The position numbers and the translations under genes are program-made. The notes beneath the pieces were generated by a model that was not told where the DNA came from, did no database searches, and worked only from the letters and a program-made list of their open reading frames with translations. DNA of 64,000 bases, from contig NZ_JAGRPV010000001.1 of assembly GCF_030014955.1 (NCBI RefSeq), positions 4,588,001 through 4,652,000 of the forward strand, read 5' to 3'. Source of the DNA: Cohnella hashimotonis. Its GTDB lineage: Bacteria; Bacillota; Bacilli; Paenibacillales; Paenibacillaceae. Positions 32,523-43,200 of the stretch are shown piece by piece (positions within the stretch are counted from its first letter, which is position 1; every line of letters starts with the position of its first letter).

Positions 32523-33812
32523 TTATAAAAACATCCGCGCCTTGTACTCCTGCGGAGACATGCCGAACGTATTGCGAAATACTTTGGCAAAGTAATTCGA
32601 ATTGTTGTAGCCTACCTGCCTGGCCGCTTCGCTGATTTTCATCCCGTCCTGGAGCAGCAAGCGGCGCGCGGCATTCATTTTTTCCTTGGTGATGTACAGA
32701 CTGAGCACCTCGTTCGTCCGTTTCTTAAACAATCGGGATAAATAAGTCGGATTGACGTAAAAATGGCGGGATAGCTGATCCAGCGACAGATCCTCGCTAA
32801 GATGACCGGAAATATAGCTTTTTAACTGTTCGACCAAAACGGATGCGCCCGTATCGGCACCGCCGGCCTGACCGCCTTCCTGTCCGTCCGCGAGGTCGAT
32901 CAACAAGCCTCTGCTCTGTCGCCTGTCCAAATCATCCCTCATTAAGCGAAAATACGTCCCCAGGTCTCCCCAAGGCAAATCGACGGATCGAAAGACGATC
33001 GAGATCGAAACGCCGAGCAGCCGAAAAATCGTGTTTTGCACGCTTTCCATGATATACGCGATTCGCGCATTCTCCCCGCCTGGCGCTTCTGCCGATTGGA
33101 GCAGCATGCCCGACATCCGCTGATCCATTCGAAAGGCAGCCGCCGCGAAGGCATGATTGACCAGCTCCTCCGCCATGTTCATGACGGCAAACCGGATCAA
33201 CGAACCGTCGTTCACAGTGAATCTGTGACCCCAATCGTCAATACGCATCAAGATTAAATCTACAGGGCGCTCTCCGTCGAAGGGGATGTCCAGCAGCCGG
33301 ATGGTGGCTTGCAGCGCTTCCCCGGTCTGGCTCCTGGGGTGATTCAGATAGTCCAGTATAATCTGGTTTTTTAACTCGCTGTTGGACAGCTGCAGCTTCT
33401 GTTTGGCTTTCTCGATGGACATCATCTCGTCCAATCTCCGATCGAGCTCGCCGATCGCCTTGCGCAAGCTGGCGATCACTTCGTCGTCGTCCGCCGGCTT
33501 GAGCAAGTAATCGCTGACGCCCAGCTGCAGCGCCCGCTTTGTATATTCGAAGTCCGAATATCCCGTCAGGAAAATGACCTTGCACAGCCAGCCCGCTTTT
33601 TTCACCGACTCGATCCAGTCTAGTCCGCTAATCCGGGGCATGCGAATATCGGCCAGCACGATGTCGTACGAGGAGCGAATCATCAGTTGTTGAGCCTCGA
33701 CGGCAGAGTATGCAAAGCGAATCTCCTTGAGTGGCAAATCTCTGGATGCGATCATCTGCGCGAGTCCCTCCACGATCGAAGGCTCGTCATCCACGATCAA
33801 CAGCTTGTACAT
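32523..33812 (-). CDS. Response regulator, YesN/AraC type
   Basis: 429 residues. Receiver domain with DDE (8-10), phospho-acceptor Asp55 in VLADIRMP, TGYSDF and LLKPADDD; C-terminal AraC double helix-turn-helix (SLDQLSRHFYVNPTYLSRLFKKRT, EAARQVGYNNSNYFAKVFRNTFGMSPQEY). It follows the kinase stop by 9 bp, with AGGATG as a modest ribosome site inside the kinase 3' end, so translation is probably coupled. It is the last gene of the operon that starts at 40099 and should activate the transporter and surface-enzyme genes of this locus. Confidence 0.93.
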   Translation of the reverse strand: MYKLLIVDDEPSIVEGLAQMIASRDLPLKEIRFAYSAVEAQQLMIRSSYDIVLADIRMPRISGLDWIESVKKAGWLCKVIFLTGYSDFEYTKRALQLGVSDYLLKPADDDEVIASLRKAIGELDRRLDEMMSIEKAKQKLQLSNSELKNQIILDYLNHPRSQTGEALQATIRLLDIPFDGERPVDLILMRIDDWGHRFTVNDGSLIRFAVMNMAEELVNHAFAAAAFRMDQRMSGMLLQSAEAPGGENARIAYIMESVQNTIFRLLGVSISIVFRSVDLPWGDLGTYFRLMRDDLDRRQSRGLLIDLADGQEGGQAGGADTGASVLVEQLKSYISGHLSEDLSLDQLSRHFYVNPTYLSRLFKKRTNEVLSLYITKEKMNAARRLLLQDGMKISEAARQVGYNNSNYFAKVFRNTFGMSPQEYKARMFL

Positions 33813-33821
33813 GTCACGCCA

Positions 33822-35591
33822 TCATCCTGTCTTCGTTGTATGGGGCTGGAGCGCCAAGATAGACGCGTCGATTGCGAACGTTACGCTCGTCCCGTGCGCT
33901 CCGCTTGCAATCCGCAAGCCTTCCGATCCCTCGAAGCTGCGAAGCAGCCGCTGATGCACGTTCCACAGACCGCAATGCTCCTTGTCATGGACGGGGTCCT
34001 GAAGGGAGTGAAGCACTTCAATCTTCCGTTCCTCGCTCATGCCGCTCCCGTTATCCGATACGCTCACGAGCGCTCCCCCGCTTGCACTTGTTATCGCAAT
34101 CCGAATGCGTCCCTCGCCCTCCAAGGATTCGAAGCCGTGAATAATGGCGTTCTCGACCAACGGCTGCAGCATGAGCACGGGAACGAGCAGCTCTTCAAGC
34201 CCCGCTTCTACTTCAAGCTCATAGGCAAGTCTGTTCGAAAATCTCAACATTTGAATTTCCAGATACGTCCGCGTGAACTTGATTTCATCGGCGAGCCTCA
34301 CATGCTCCGTCAGCCCTTGCCGGGTGACGAAGCGGAAATAGTCGCCCAAGTATTTGCACAATCTGGCTACATTCTCGTTCTCGCCGGATACGGCCATCCG
34401 GTAGCCCTGATACAGGCTGTTAAACAAGAAGTGCGGGTTGATCTGGGACTGAAGCATTTTCAGCTGCGCCTCCTGCAGCTGTATTTTTTTGTGCAGCACT
34501 TCTTGTACAAGAATTTGCAATTGCTGCGCCATGCTGTTGAACTGCCGATAGACGTAGCCGAATTCGTCGCCTTGCTCAAGCAGGATGCGTGAGCTGTAGT
34601 CTCCCTTTTCGACCGATCTCATCGATCCGACAAGCTTTCGCAGCGGAGAATGGATTTGCTTGTAAATAAAAAAGGCGAACAGCACCACGACGATGCCGGT
34701 TACGCCCCACAGAAATGCCGACCACCGGCGCAATTCGTGCATGGGCTTCAGCAATTCAATTTCATCCGCATAGGCCACGATGCTGAACAGCCGGTCCGTG
34801 GACGTTCTCGTATGTACCACATAGGTGCCTTTTTGCAATTTTACCCGGTATTGATCCGGCTTCGCTTGTATCGCGTTCCCCATTTCCGCAAAGATGTCGC
34901 GGTCAAGCTCCCTTTGCTGGGAACCCTCGACAAGCCGGCTGCTCTGCGTTTCGATCAGGAACACCTTAAAAACATTGGCCTCCTCGAGCGATTTGAGGGC
35001 GTCTACGATGCGCTCCTTATAAATATCGACGCCAAGGTAATAAGATACGGCCAGCGGATCTGCTCCGAGTCCGGAAAATTCGGTCGTATACGTCAAAAAA
35101 TCATGATCGAGATAACGGTTGTACGTCGTATCGCTCTGCGACACTTCTTCAATCAGCTTGGTTTTCCGGGCATCGATCGGTCTGACGCCGTTACGAAACG
35201 AAATGGTCTTATTCAGGTCGGGGTAGATCAAAAAAACGTCGGCGATATAGTTATTGGAGTAGCTGATGAGGCCCATTTTCGTTTTCAGGTTCTGGTACAA
35301 CGAAACGTTATTGAAGGTAAAATCTTCACGCTGCTGCAGGTAATAGGCCGGCAAGTCGGGATCGTTGTTCAGCGCGATCAGCATCTGTCCGATATTATGC
35401 AGCTCGTCGTCCATCGTTTTCATAAACAGGTTCATCTGCGACTGGGACGAAACCTCGGCCCGGCTTACCGCTGCATTCATGCCGGCACGAATCGTCATGA
35501 TGCTGAACAGCAGGAGCGGAAGCGTCATAATCACAAAGCCGATGACGATCTTGATGAATACGCCGGGGCGCCGCGTCCGGTTCGTCCGCAT
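33822..35591 (-). CDS. Sensor histidine kinase, YesM type
   Basis: 589 residues, typical length. TM1 (about 12-34), extracellular sensor (about 36-285), TM2 (about 288-308), HAMP, coiled coil, His_kinase with QSQINPHFLFNSLYQGY (His387), and HATPase with QPLVENAIIHG, SDNGSGM and CGLWNVHQRLL. The start at 35591 has AGAGGTGA upstream. Paired with the regulator at 32523 and placed after the transporter and nucleoside-hydrolase genes, it probably senses a sugar or oligosaccharide outside the cell. Confidence 0.94.
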   Translation of the reverse strand: MRTNRTRRPGVFIKIVIGFVIMTLPLLLFSIMTIRAGMNAAVSRAEVSSQSQMNLFMKTMDDELHNIGQMLIALNNDPDLPAYYLQQREDFTFNNVSLYQNLKTKMGLISYSNNYIADVFLIYPDLNKTISFRNGVRPIDARKTKLIEEVSQSDTTYNRYLDHDFLTYTTEFSGLGADPLAVSYYLGVDIYKERIVDALKSLEEANVFKVFLIETQSSRLVEGSQQRELDRDIFAEMGNAIQAKPDQYRVKLQKGTYVVHTRTSTDRLFSIVAYADEIELLKPMHELRRWSAFLWGVTGIVVVLFAFFIYKQIHSPLRKLVGSMRSVEKGDYSSRILLEQGDEFGYVYRQFNSMAQQLQILVQEVLHKKIQLQEAQLKMLQSQINPHFLFNSLYQGYRMAVSGENENVARLCKYLGDYFRFVTRQGLTEHVRLADEIKFTRTYLEIQMLRFSNRLAYELEVEAGLEELLVPVLMLQPLVENAIIHGFESLEGEGRIRIAITSASGGALVSVSDNGSGMSEERKIEVLHSLQDPVHDKEHCGLWNVHQRLLRSFEGSEGLRIASGAHGTSVTFAIDASILALQPHTTKTG

Positions 35592-35604
35592 GCTGACTTC
35601 ACCT

Positions 35605-36510
35605 CTACTTTATCTTACCAACCAGCCATTGCTCCAGTAAATGCTCGATATGCGCAGGCTCCGTATCGAAAATCAAATAACGATGGCTTCCCTCCCCCGG
35701 CATCCAACGGTTGGCGCCGTCGGGCTCGATGAGGACGCGCCCCCTTTCCGACAATCGCCAGCCGTCCCGCAGCCCCCGTACCGCTACCATAACCGCGATC
35801 AGATCCCAGCTTGGGCGAACGCCGTCCGCCAGACCGAATCTCTCGTAAGCTTGCCGCACGGGATGCTGCGACGGCGCAGTCGCAAGCAAGCTTCGGCCCG
35901 TCAGCACTGCGCTCCCGATCTCGTAGCCTGCGAAAATAATCGGCGTAGGCCACTCTGCCGCGACAAGACGGGCGGCGTCCGGCGCCATCTCGAAATTCCA
36001 CTCCCGGCCGAACGGGAAATGTCCCCCCATCGCGACCGTTTCTTTAACTTTGCGCTCGACGAGCCGAATGCCCGGAAGCGGACTGATCGCATCCGGCTCC
36101 GACCGCAGCAATCCGGCGAGATTGCGCAAAGGGCCGATCGCGGCGATAACGATCGAAGCGTCCTCCGCTTCTGCGAGCAGCCGACGGTAGAGTTGTATCG
36201 CATCCGGTGCGGGATGCTCTCCGCGATATCGGTTGTCGTATTGCAGCGCAAGCGCTTTGTTGTAAGTCTCGTAACGTTCGTGCGCCAAAAAATCGGGCTG
36301 ACTCAAGGTGCCGATCGGAATATCCGGGCATTCGTAATACGCGTTAATCGCATCCAGGCAGCCTGCCCCCCACCTGCTGGAGGTGCAGTGCATCATGCCC
36401 GCAATACGGGCTTCTCCGTGGGCAGCCAGCGTATGCAGCACGGCTACGGCGCCTGCGTCGTCGCAATCGGGCCCGATATCCGTATCCAAAATGATATTTA
36501 CTGCGTGCAC
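35605..36510 (-). CDS. Nucleoside hydrolase-like protein
   Basis: 301 residues of the inosine/uridine-preferring nucleoside hydrolase fold. The N-terminal calcium-binding cluster DTDIGPDCDDAGA (Asp9, 11, 15, 17, 18), AAIGPLRNLA, and REWNFEMAPDAA are visible. Family members cleave N-ribosyl bonds; some act on other N-glycosidic substrates. A GTG start at 36510 has GGAGGAGGGG upstream. It lies between the sugar permease (25 bp) and the kinase (13 bp) in a polysaccharide locus, so the real substrate may be a sugar conjugate rather than a nucleoside (inference). Confidence 0.85.
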   Translation of the reverse strand: MHAVNIILDTDIGPDCDDAGAVAVLHTLAAHGEARIAGMMHCTSSRWGAGCLDAINAYYECPDIPIGTLSQPDFLAHERYETYNKALALQYDNRYRGEHPAPDAIQLYRRLLAEAEDASIVIAAIGPLRNLAGLLRSEPDAISPLPGIRLVERKVKETVAMGGHFPFGREWNFEMAPDAARLVAAEWPTPIIFAGYEIGSAVLTGRSLLATAPSQHPVRQAYERFGLADGVRPSWDLIAVMVAVRGLRDGWRLSERGRVLIEPDGANRWMPGEGSHRYLIFDTEPAHIEHLLEQWLVGKIK

Positions 36511-36535
36511 GCTCGCATCCCCTCCTCCCTCGACG

Positions 36536-37417
36536 TTATTCTTTGACGGATCCCATCACGATGCCTTTCGTAAAATGCTTTTGCAAGAGCGGATAGACGA
36601 CCAGAATCGGAGCCATCGCCATAAAAATTTGCGCGGAGTAAAGCGAGCGGCGCGAGGCTTCCGCCGCATGGCGGGCGTCGTCGATCGTGATCGCTTTTTT
36701 CGTCTGATCCAGCAGCGCCTGCAAATACGTCTGCAGCGGATACAGATCGACCTTGTTCATATAGATCAGTCCGGAGAACCATTCGTTCCAGTGCATGACC
36801 ATGCTGAACAAAATCAATGTCGCCACGGCCGGCATCGACAGCGGGAGATAAATTTTGAACAAAGCTGTGAAATGTCCGCCGCCATCGATATAGCAGGCCT
36901 CTTCCATCTCCTTGGGCAGCTGGCGGAAGAAGTTGAGCAGCAAAATGATATGAAACGTCTGTACGGCCGCCGGCAGCACGAGCGCCCAGATCGAATCGAT
37001 CAGATGCAGCTGCGAAACGAGCATATAACCCGGAATGAGCCCGCCGCTGAACAGCATGGTGAAAACGATCAGCCATACGTACACATTTCGGTAAGGAAAC
37101 GCCCGCTCCTCCTTCGACAGCGGATAGGCCATCAGAAACGTAAGCAGCATGTTCACCGAAGTTCCCAGCAATAACCGCTTGATCGTAACGATAAACGCAT
37201 CGTAAAACTTCTCGTTGGCGAGCGCCTCGCGATAGGCGGAAACGTTGAAGCCGACGGGCCATAAGCCGACGAGGTTGGCGTTGGCCGCTCCTTTTTCGCT
37301 GAGCGATACGGCCATCAGGTGAACGAGCGGCAGCACGCATACGGCCGCGATGCCAATAACAAACATGATATTCAACAGGTAAAATAGCCTGTACGTGTTG
37401 GAATGGTATCGATCCAT
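36536..37417 (-). CDS. Carbohydrate ABC transporter permease, LplC type
   Basis: 293 residues with the family hallmarks SLSEKGAANANLVGLWP near the N terminus, EEACYIDGGGHFTALFKIYLPLSMP coupling loop and the C-terminal QKHFTKGIVMGSVKE signature of LplC/YtcP permeases. AGGAGG precedes the ATG at 37417. Works with the permease at 37427 and binding protein at 38408 in oligosaccharide import. Confidence 0.94.
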   Translation of the reverse strand: MDRYHSNTYRLFYLLNIMFVIGIAAVCVLPLVHLMAVSLSEKGAANANLVGLWPVGFNVSAYREALANEKFYDAFIVTIKRLLLGTSVNMLLTFLMAYPLSKEERAFPYRNVYVWLIVFTMLFSGGLIPGYMLVSQLHLIDSIWALVLPAAVQTFHIILLLNFFRQLPKEMEEACYIDGGGHFTALFKIYLPLSMPAVATLILFSMVMHWNEWFSGLIYMNKVDLYPLQTYLQALLDQTKKAITIDDARHAAEASRRSLYSAQIFMAMAPILVVYPLLQKHFTKGIVMGSVKE

Positions 37418-37426
37418 ACGAGCCTC

Positions 37427-38341
37427 CTAAAATATGCGGTAATTGGCGAAACGGGAGGCTGCCCAATAGGATACGGATATAAGCACCAAACCGACGACGG
37501 ACTTGAAAAGTCCCACGGCCGTTGCCAGACCATATTGCATATCCAGCAAGCCGGCACGGTATACCCAAGTATCGATGATATCCCCGGTCTTATAGACCAG
37601 CGGACTATACAAATTGAAGATTTGGTCGAAGCCCGCGTTCAGAATGCCCCCGATGCTAAGCGTAGCCATCAGTACGACGATCGGCGCAATGCCCGGCAGC
37701 GTCACGTGCCATACTTGCTTCCAACGGTTGGCGCCATCCATCACGGCCGCCTCATAGAGTACAGGGTTGATCCCGCTGAGCGCGGCCAAATAAATGATGG
37801 TGGAAAAGCCGAACTCCTTCCAGACGTCGGTGACGACGATGACGCCGCGGAATAAACCCGGATCTCCCAGGAAGAAATACGGCCCGATTCCCAGCCAGCC
37901 CAATATCCGGTTTACCGCGCCTCCGTTCATAGACAGCACGTCCACCAAGATGCCCCCCAGAATGACCCACGACAGAAAGTGTGGGAAATAAACCATCGTT
38001 TGCACGGTACGTTTCACGCCTTGCTGCCTGATTTCGTTCAGCAGCAGGGCGAACAGCACCGGGACGATGAGCCCCAGCACAATTTTCATCACCGCAATGA
38101 CCAGTGTATTGATGACAATGGTGGCCGTATCCGGCAGGTTCATCATGAACTCGAAATGCTGCAAGCCCACCCACTCGGAACCAAAAAAACCTTTGGTCGG
38201 CACAAAATCCTGGAACGCAATGACGATTCCCGCCATCGGTACGTACTGAAAGATAACAAGCAAAGCCATTCCAGGCAGCAGCATCATATGCAGCGGCCAA
38301 TTGCGTCTCCAATTGACCGGCTTTAATCTGAGGCCAAACAC
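37427..38341 (-). CDS. Carbohydrate ABC transporter permease, LplB type
   Basis: 304 residues from a GTG at 38341 with GGAGAG upstream. Starts with the characteristic NWPLHMMLLPGMALLVIFQYVPMAGIVIAFQDF and contains the coupling loop LYEAAVMDGANRWKQVWHVTLPGI. It is 9 bp upstream of the LplC-type partner. As usual for this class, no ATPase gene is nearby. Confidence 0.94.
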   Translation of the reverse strand: MFGLRLKPVNWRRNWPLHMMLLPGMALLVIFQYVPMAGIVIAFQDFVPTKGFFGSEWVGLQHFEFMMNLPDTATIVINTLVIAVMKIVLGLIVPVLFALLLNEIRQQGVKRTVQTMVYFPHFLSWVILGGILVDVLSMNGGAVNRILGWLGIGPYFFLGDPGLFRGVIVVTDVWKEFGFSTIIYLAALSGINPVLYEAAVMDGANRWKQVWHVTLPGIAPIVVLMATLSIGGILNAGFDQIFNLYSPLVYKTGDIIDTWVYRAGLLDMQYGLATAVGLFKSVVGLVLISVSYWAASRFANYRIF

Positions 38342-38407
38342 AGCATTCTCTCCTTCCGCCGGAATGGCACGAGGCTGCGCGGCAAGCGCACAGCCCCGTA
38401 TTCCGCT

Positions 38408-40099
38408 CTATTTCTGTGTATTGATTTCCTTTAAAATGTCGTCTCCGCCAAGCTTATGGTACTTCTCGACGAACGCGTCGAAGGTGTCGATGGACGCGCC
38501 CATAATGATGTTGACGAACGTTTCGGATTCCAGCTTGCCGAGCGTCGGTCCCTTGGACAGCATCGTCGGGGTAGATGCGCCGACATAGGCCGGGTATACG
38601 AGCTCCTTGTAGCCGTCGAGCACCGCTTCCGCTTCGTAGTACATCTTTTCCATGGCCCAGGCCTGAAGACCGCCCGGCTTGATCTGGTTGGTGAAGACGT
38701 CCTTCGCTTTGGCCGATACGAGCTTGGATTCGTCGTTGCTCTCATGATAAGCTCTCAGTTCCCGACCCACCTCCAGATTGCCGAACGGCGAGTCGAAGAA
38801 AAACGGTCTGGCATAGTTGTGCGCTTCGAGGCCTTTGTGCGTGCTGCCGATCGCCTCGTACCAACGCTTCTGAGCTTCGGGAAATAGTTCCGGCTTCGAG
38901 CTGATGAACATGTCCGTCCACAGATTCATCGACTTGACGATCGCTTCGGGATGCTCGAAAGCTTTGCGAACGACGATCCATTCGTTGGTGAAAGGAAGCG
39001 CTTTGGGTACGGGGGCGCCGCCGTCGAGCGTTGGAATCGGGTAGGCGTTCCACTTGGCGTTCGGATCGTTCTCCAGATTCTGCTTGAGCGGATAGAGCGG
39101 GTTCCAGAATGCGCCGAACAGAATGCCCACCTTGCCCGCCATGATTTTCTCGACCGTCACGGCATAATCCTTAATACCGAACTCCGGATCGAAGGCGCCA
39201 AGCTTGTAGAGCTCCTGCATTTTTTTGAGCGCTTCCTTCATCTCGGGCTGCGTGCTGCCGTAGACGATTTGGCCGCTCGCATCCTTCACCATGATGCTCG
39301 GATAAGCGCCGAACGCCGACGCGATCGCATCCATGGCCAACGTGTTCATGCCGCTCTCCAGCGAGATCGCGAACGTGTCTTTTTGACCGTTCTTGTCCGG
39401 ATCGCTCTCGACAAAGGCCTTGGCCACGGCGGTCAACTCATCCATGGTTTTGGGCGGCTTAAGTCCCAGCGCATCCAGCCAATCCTGGCGAATATACATG
39501 ACCGGAATCGAATTTCCGTAATCTTTGGGCGCCGGGATGCCATATAGCTTGCCGTCGGTCTCGGCCGGAACGAACGAGACCCGGTTCTGATATTCCAGAT
39601 TGCGCTTGAGTTCGGCGGAAGCATACTGATCGTAGACTTGCGACAGATCGGCCAGCTGGTCGTTTTTGATCATTTTCTGCATTTGCTCCGTCCCGACCAG
39701 CAATACGTCGGGCAGATCGTCGCTCGCAATGGCAAGATTGATTTTTTCCGACAGCTTGGAGGCTTCCACGACGAATTTATTTTTGTATTCGATATTCAGC
39801 ATTTCCTTGTTCAACCGGGTATGGATGTTGTCGTCGACGCTCTCGCCTTCCGGATAGTTGATGCCCGCTCCGACGGTCGCCCCGATGGTCACCGTCACAG
39901 GCTCCGCGTAGGCCTTGAGATTAATCTCGGCTTGCGCATCCTTCGTGCCTTCCGGCGCGGCGGCCGAGGCGTCGGTCGATGGCGACGCAGTCGACGTACT
40001 GGCGTTAGAATTGTTGTTTGACGAGCATGCCGCAGTCGTTATCAAGATGGCAGCAGTCGCGGACAGCAGCCACGCTTTTCCTTTTCTTCTGTTAGACAT
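38408..40099 (-). CDS. Extracellular solute-binding lipoprotein, LplA type
   Basis: 563 residues with a lipoprotein signal (MSNRRKGKAWLLSATAAILITTAACSS). LplA-type features: VDDNIHTRLNKEMLNIEYKNKF, SDDLPDVLLVG, YGNSIPVMYIRQDWLDALGLKPPKTMDEL, MAGKVGILFGAFWNPLYPLK, TNEWIVVRKAFEHPEA. The start at 40099 has GGGGGG upstream. First gene of the transporter / nucleoside hydrolase / two-component operon. Confidence 0.94.
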   Translation of the reverse strand: MSNRRKGKAWLLSATAAILITTAACSSNNNSNASTSTASPSTDASAAAPEGTKDAQAEINLKAYAEPVTVTIGATVGAGINYPEGESVDDNIHTRLNKEMLNIEYKNKFVVEASKLSEKINLAIASDDLPDVLLVGTEQMQKMIKNDQLADLSQVYDQYASAELKRNLEYQNRVSFVPAETDGKLYGIPAPKDYGNSIPVMYIRQDWLDALGLKPPKTMDELTAVAKAFVESDPDKNGQKDTFAISLESGMNTLAMDAIASAFGAYPSIMVKDASGQIVYGSTQPEMKEALKKMQELYKLGAFDPEFGIKDYAVTVEKIMAGKVGILFGAFWNPLYPLKQNLENDPNAKWNAYPIPTLDGGAPVPKALPFTNEWIVVRKAFEHPEAIVKSMNLWTDMFISSKPELFPEAQKRWYEAIGSTHKGLEAHNYARPFFFDSPFGNLEVGRELRAYHESNDESKLVSAKAKDVFTNQIKPGGLQAWAMEKMYYEAEAVLDGYKELVYPAYVGASTPTMLSKGPTLGKLESETFVNIIMGASIDTFDAFVEKYHKLGGDDILKEINTQK

Positions 40100-40224
40100 T
40101 GTGTTCCCCCCATTTATTGAGCTGAAATCCGCTGCTTCTTTTTTATCTTAATTCAGGTTGATTTGGGGCATAAGACAAAGATCTTTACCTTCGGGCAACA
40201 ATATTTACGGGTTCGCCGATCCTG

Positions 40225-43200
40225 TTATTTCGACGCCGCTGCGAGCTCGGACGGCTGCGGGATAAGGTCGGTCAGCCGCAAGATCGCCGTCGCGGCTTGC
40301 GCTCTCGTCGCGGTTGCGTTCGGCGAAAAGCCTCCGCCGGCCAATCCCCGCATCAGACCGAGCTCCGCGGATCGGCCGACGGCTTGCTTGGCCCAAGCCG
40401 CGATATCCCGCTCATCCAAGTAGCTTGCAGAATGCTCGTCAAGCTCGGGCACCGCGGCGCAATCCGCCAGCGCACAAGCGCGCATGAGCATAACCGCCAT
40501 CTCCTGCCTCGTTACCGGCTTGTCCGCCTCGAATTGTCTACGCCCGTTGCCTTCGACCAGCCCCGCTTCATATCCTGCCGCAGCGGCTTGCGCATACCAG
40601 GCGTCCGGAGCGACATCCGAAAAGGGAGCGGCGGTTCCGGTCCCCTTGAGACCGAGGCCGAGCGCCCTGGTCAACAAAGCCGTGAATTCGGCTCGCGTCA
40701 GCTGTCGATCCGGGCCGTATCGCGTGTCGTCAAAGCCTTGCACAAGCTGTGCGGCGGCCAGCGATTGAATGGCTTGATGGGCCCAATGCGTCGCCGGCAT
40801 GTCGCTGAATGAACGATCGTAGACGAGCACCCCGTATATGCCGCTCCGTTGGATGACGGCGCTAAGCTTGCCGTCGGCGGCAGACTTGGCGCTTCTGACA
40901 TATGCCCATTGCGACCGTTGTTCGTTCCAAATATAGAGGCCCGCCAGGCCTGCGGCGTCCAACGAAGGATCGTAAGCCAATTCCAGAATTGCGGATTGAG
41001 CTTCGGCGTTATGGTCCGGCACCTTCACTTCCGCGATGGCACCGGCAAGCGTCAGCTTGACCGAAGCCGGGTGTGCGCTTCGCGCGACCAGGCTTGCGGC
41101 TGCCTCTTTGCCAAGCGGGCTGATCTTCAGCCCGTCCGCCGCGGTCGCTTGTTCTCGCGCCGGCGGATGGGTCTCTTGCGGCGATTGCGGCTCCTGAGGC
41201 TGCTGAACCTCGCCTTCGCCTGGAATCAACATGCCGGCAAGCGTCTGGGCATACCAGCGGACCAGGTAATCGTTCGGATGATTCACGTTGTTGCCGGTCA
41301 TATCGGCAAACGCCTTGTGCGCCAGCAGCTCCGCATGAACGCCGGTCAGATCGGCTGTCGCCACGCCCGTCTGCGCATCGGCCAACGCTTTTAGCTCGGC
41401 GATATAAAGCGGCTGCTTGCCGTCAAAATACGTTTCCGAATTGGCCAGCGTGGTACCGACCAGAATAAACTCCGCATCGCTGTTCGCATCCCGGAAATGA
41501 TCCATGATCGTCTCGATATGGTCGCGGAATAAGGCAGGCGAATGCAAGGCGTCGCTGCCGACGCCGTCGTTCATGCCGAAAGCGACGACGACCAGATCGG
41601 GCTGCAAATCCGCAGCCCGCTCCGCTTCCTCCATGCCCCAAATGGCCGTTTGTCCCGGCACGGAGCGATTGATCAGCGTAATCCTGGAATCGTATTGCGC
41701 CTCCAGTCGCCGTTTCAACAAAGCGGCCCAGTCCGGCAAATACGGCGGCGCGTTCGTAACGCCGCTCGCATTGGCGCCGGCTGCGATGCTGTCGCCCAGC
41801 ACAAGCAGTTTCAGCGGTTCGCCTGCTTCCAGCTTGGCGAGCGTCCGGGACAGCGCAACCGATTCCAGTGCCGGCACCGGTCCCTCCCAGCCGCCTCCCG
41901 CATGTTCATAGGTGACGACAATTTGCCGGTCATGAAAATAGGAGCCCTCGTGCAATAAGACGCCCCCGCCGCCTCGCCGGTCTACGCTCTCGTTTGGCAC
42001 GACCGTCGCCGGATAAAGTTCGTCCTCCGTCATAAAAGGGATCGCGGAGCCGGGCAGAAGCCTGATTTTGCCATTGCTATATGCCCAATCCACGCCCTCC
42101 GCATAAGTCTTGTTCATCTGCGCGTTTCGGACGGATACGATGCGGGTCGGCTCGAACAGCAGCGCGGCTTCCGGAAGCGCTTGATTCGCGGAAACCATCA
42201 GCAGCGGCTCGTCGTATACGATGCCGCCTTGCCAGAACGGCTGCATCGCTCTCGTTTCCCAATCCGGCAAATAGGCCGCCGAGTCGTTCACCGTATGCAC
42301 GCGGATTCTGTTTTGTTTATTTTGCTTGTCCGACAAGCCGATCTGTACATAAGCCTTATCGTCAAGCACGCCGTTCACCATGTCCGAGTAATCGCCGTCG
42401 AGCAGCACCCCGTCCATGGCAAGCCGCCATACGCCGCCGGTTTGCGTCAGCTTCAGTTCATGCTGCTGAAGCGTGGCCGCATCAAGCGTCAAGCTCGGCA
42501 TCGGCTGGAAGCCGGCGGCAGTCGTCAATTTATGCGGCTGCACGGTGAGCTTTCCTGCCGTATCGCGGAGCAGAACGACTAAGCCTTGGCCGGCTTCGGG
42601 CCGCAGCACGTCAAAATAATCGGAGCTGCTGAGCAGACTGACCGCCAGCCAGGAATCGTCGCCGCCGGACAAGCTGCCCGACAGCTGCTCCGGCGTGAAC
42701 CGGACAAAAAATCGATCAACGTCCACCGGCTCTTTGAATACGGCGCCATTCGCAGGGATTACCGCGCCGCCCGCGACCGTATAGTAGCCGGAGCCCATGA
42801 ACACGATGCCGTTTGAGCCCAGCCGGACTTCCGTAGGCGCCTCCGCCGATCCGATGCGGCCGGTATATAGCTGCCAGTCCGCAGCAAAGTCCATATTTTC
42901 AGGAACTTCATAGTCTGTCGTCGTCTCCGCTGTCGGTCCCCGGTCGCTCCAACGGCCGGCGGCATTGCCTGCTTCGATCTTGAAGCTGTAGTGCGTAGCA
43001 GGCGTAAGTCCGGTAACCTCGTAGTTATCTACGCTGCCGTCTACGACTGCCACCTCCGCGCCATCCTGATAGATTTTATAGGACGCGACGCCTTCCCTGT
43101 CGGTCGCTCCGCCCCAGTGCAGCACGACCCGGTTCGCTTCGACATCGGTTACGGTCAAGGATCCGTCCCGCCATTCGGGCCTGCTCGGCACGCCGTAAGC

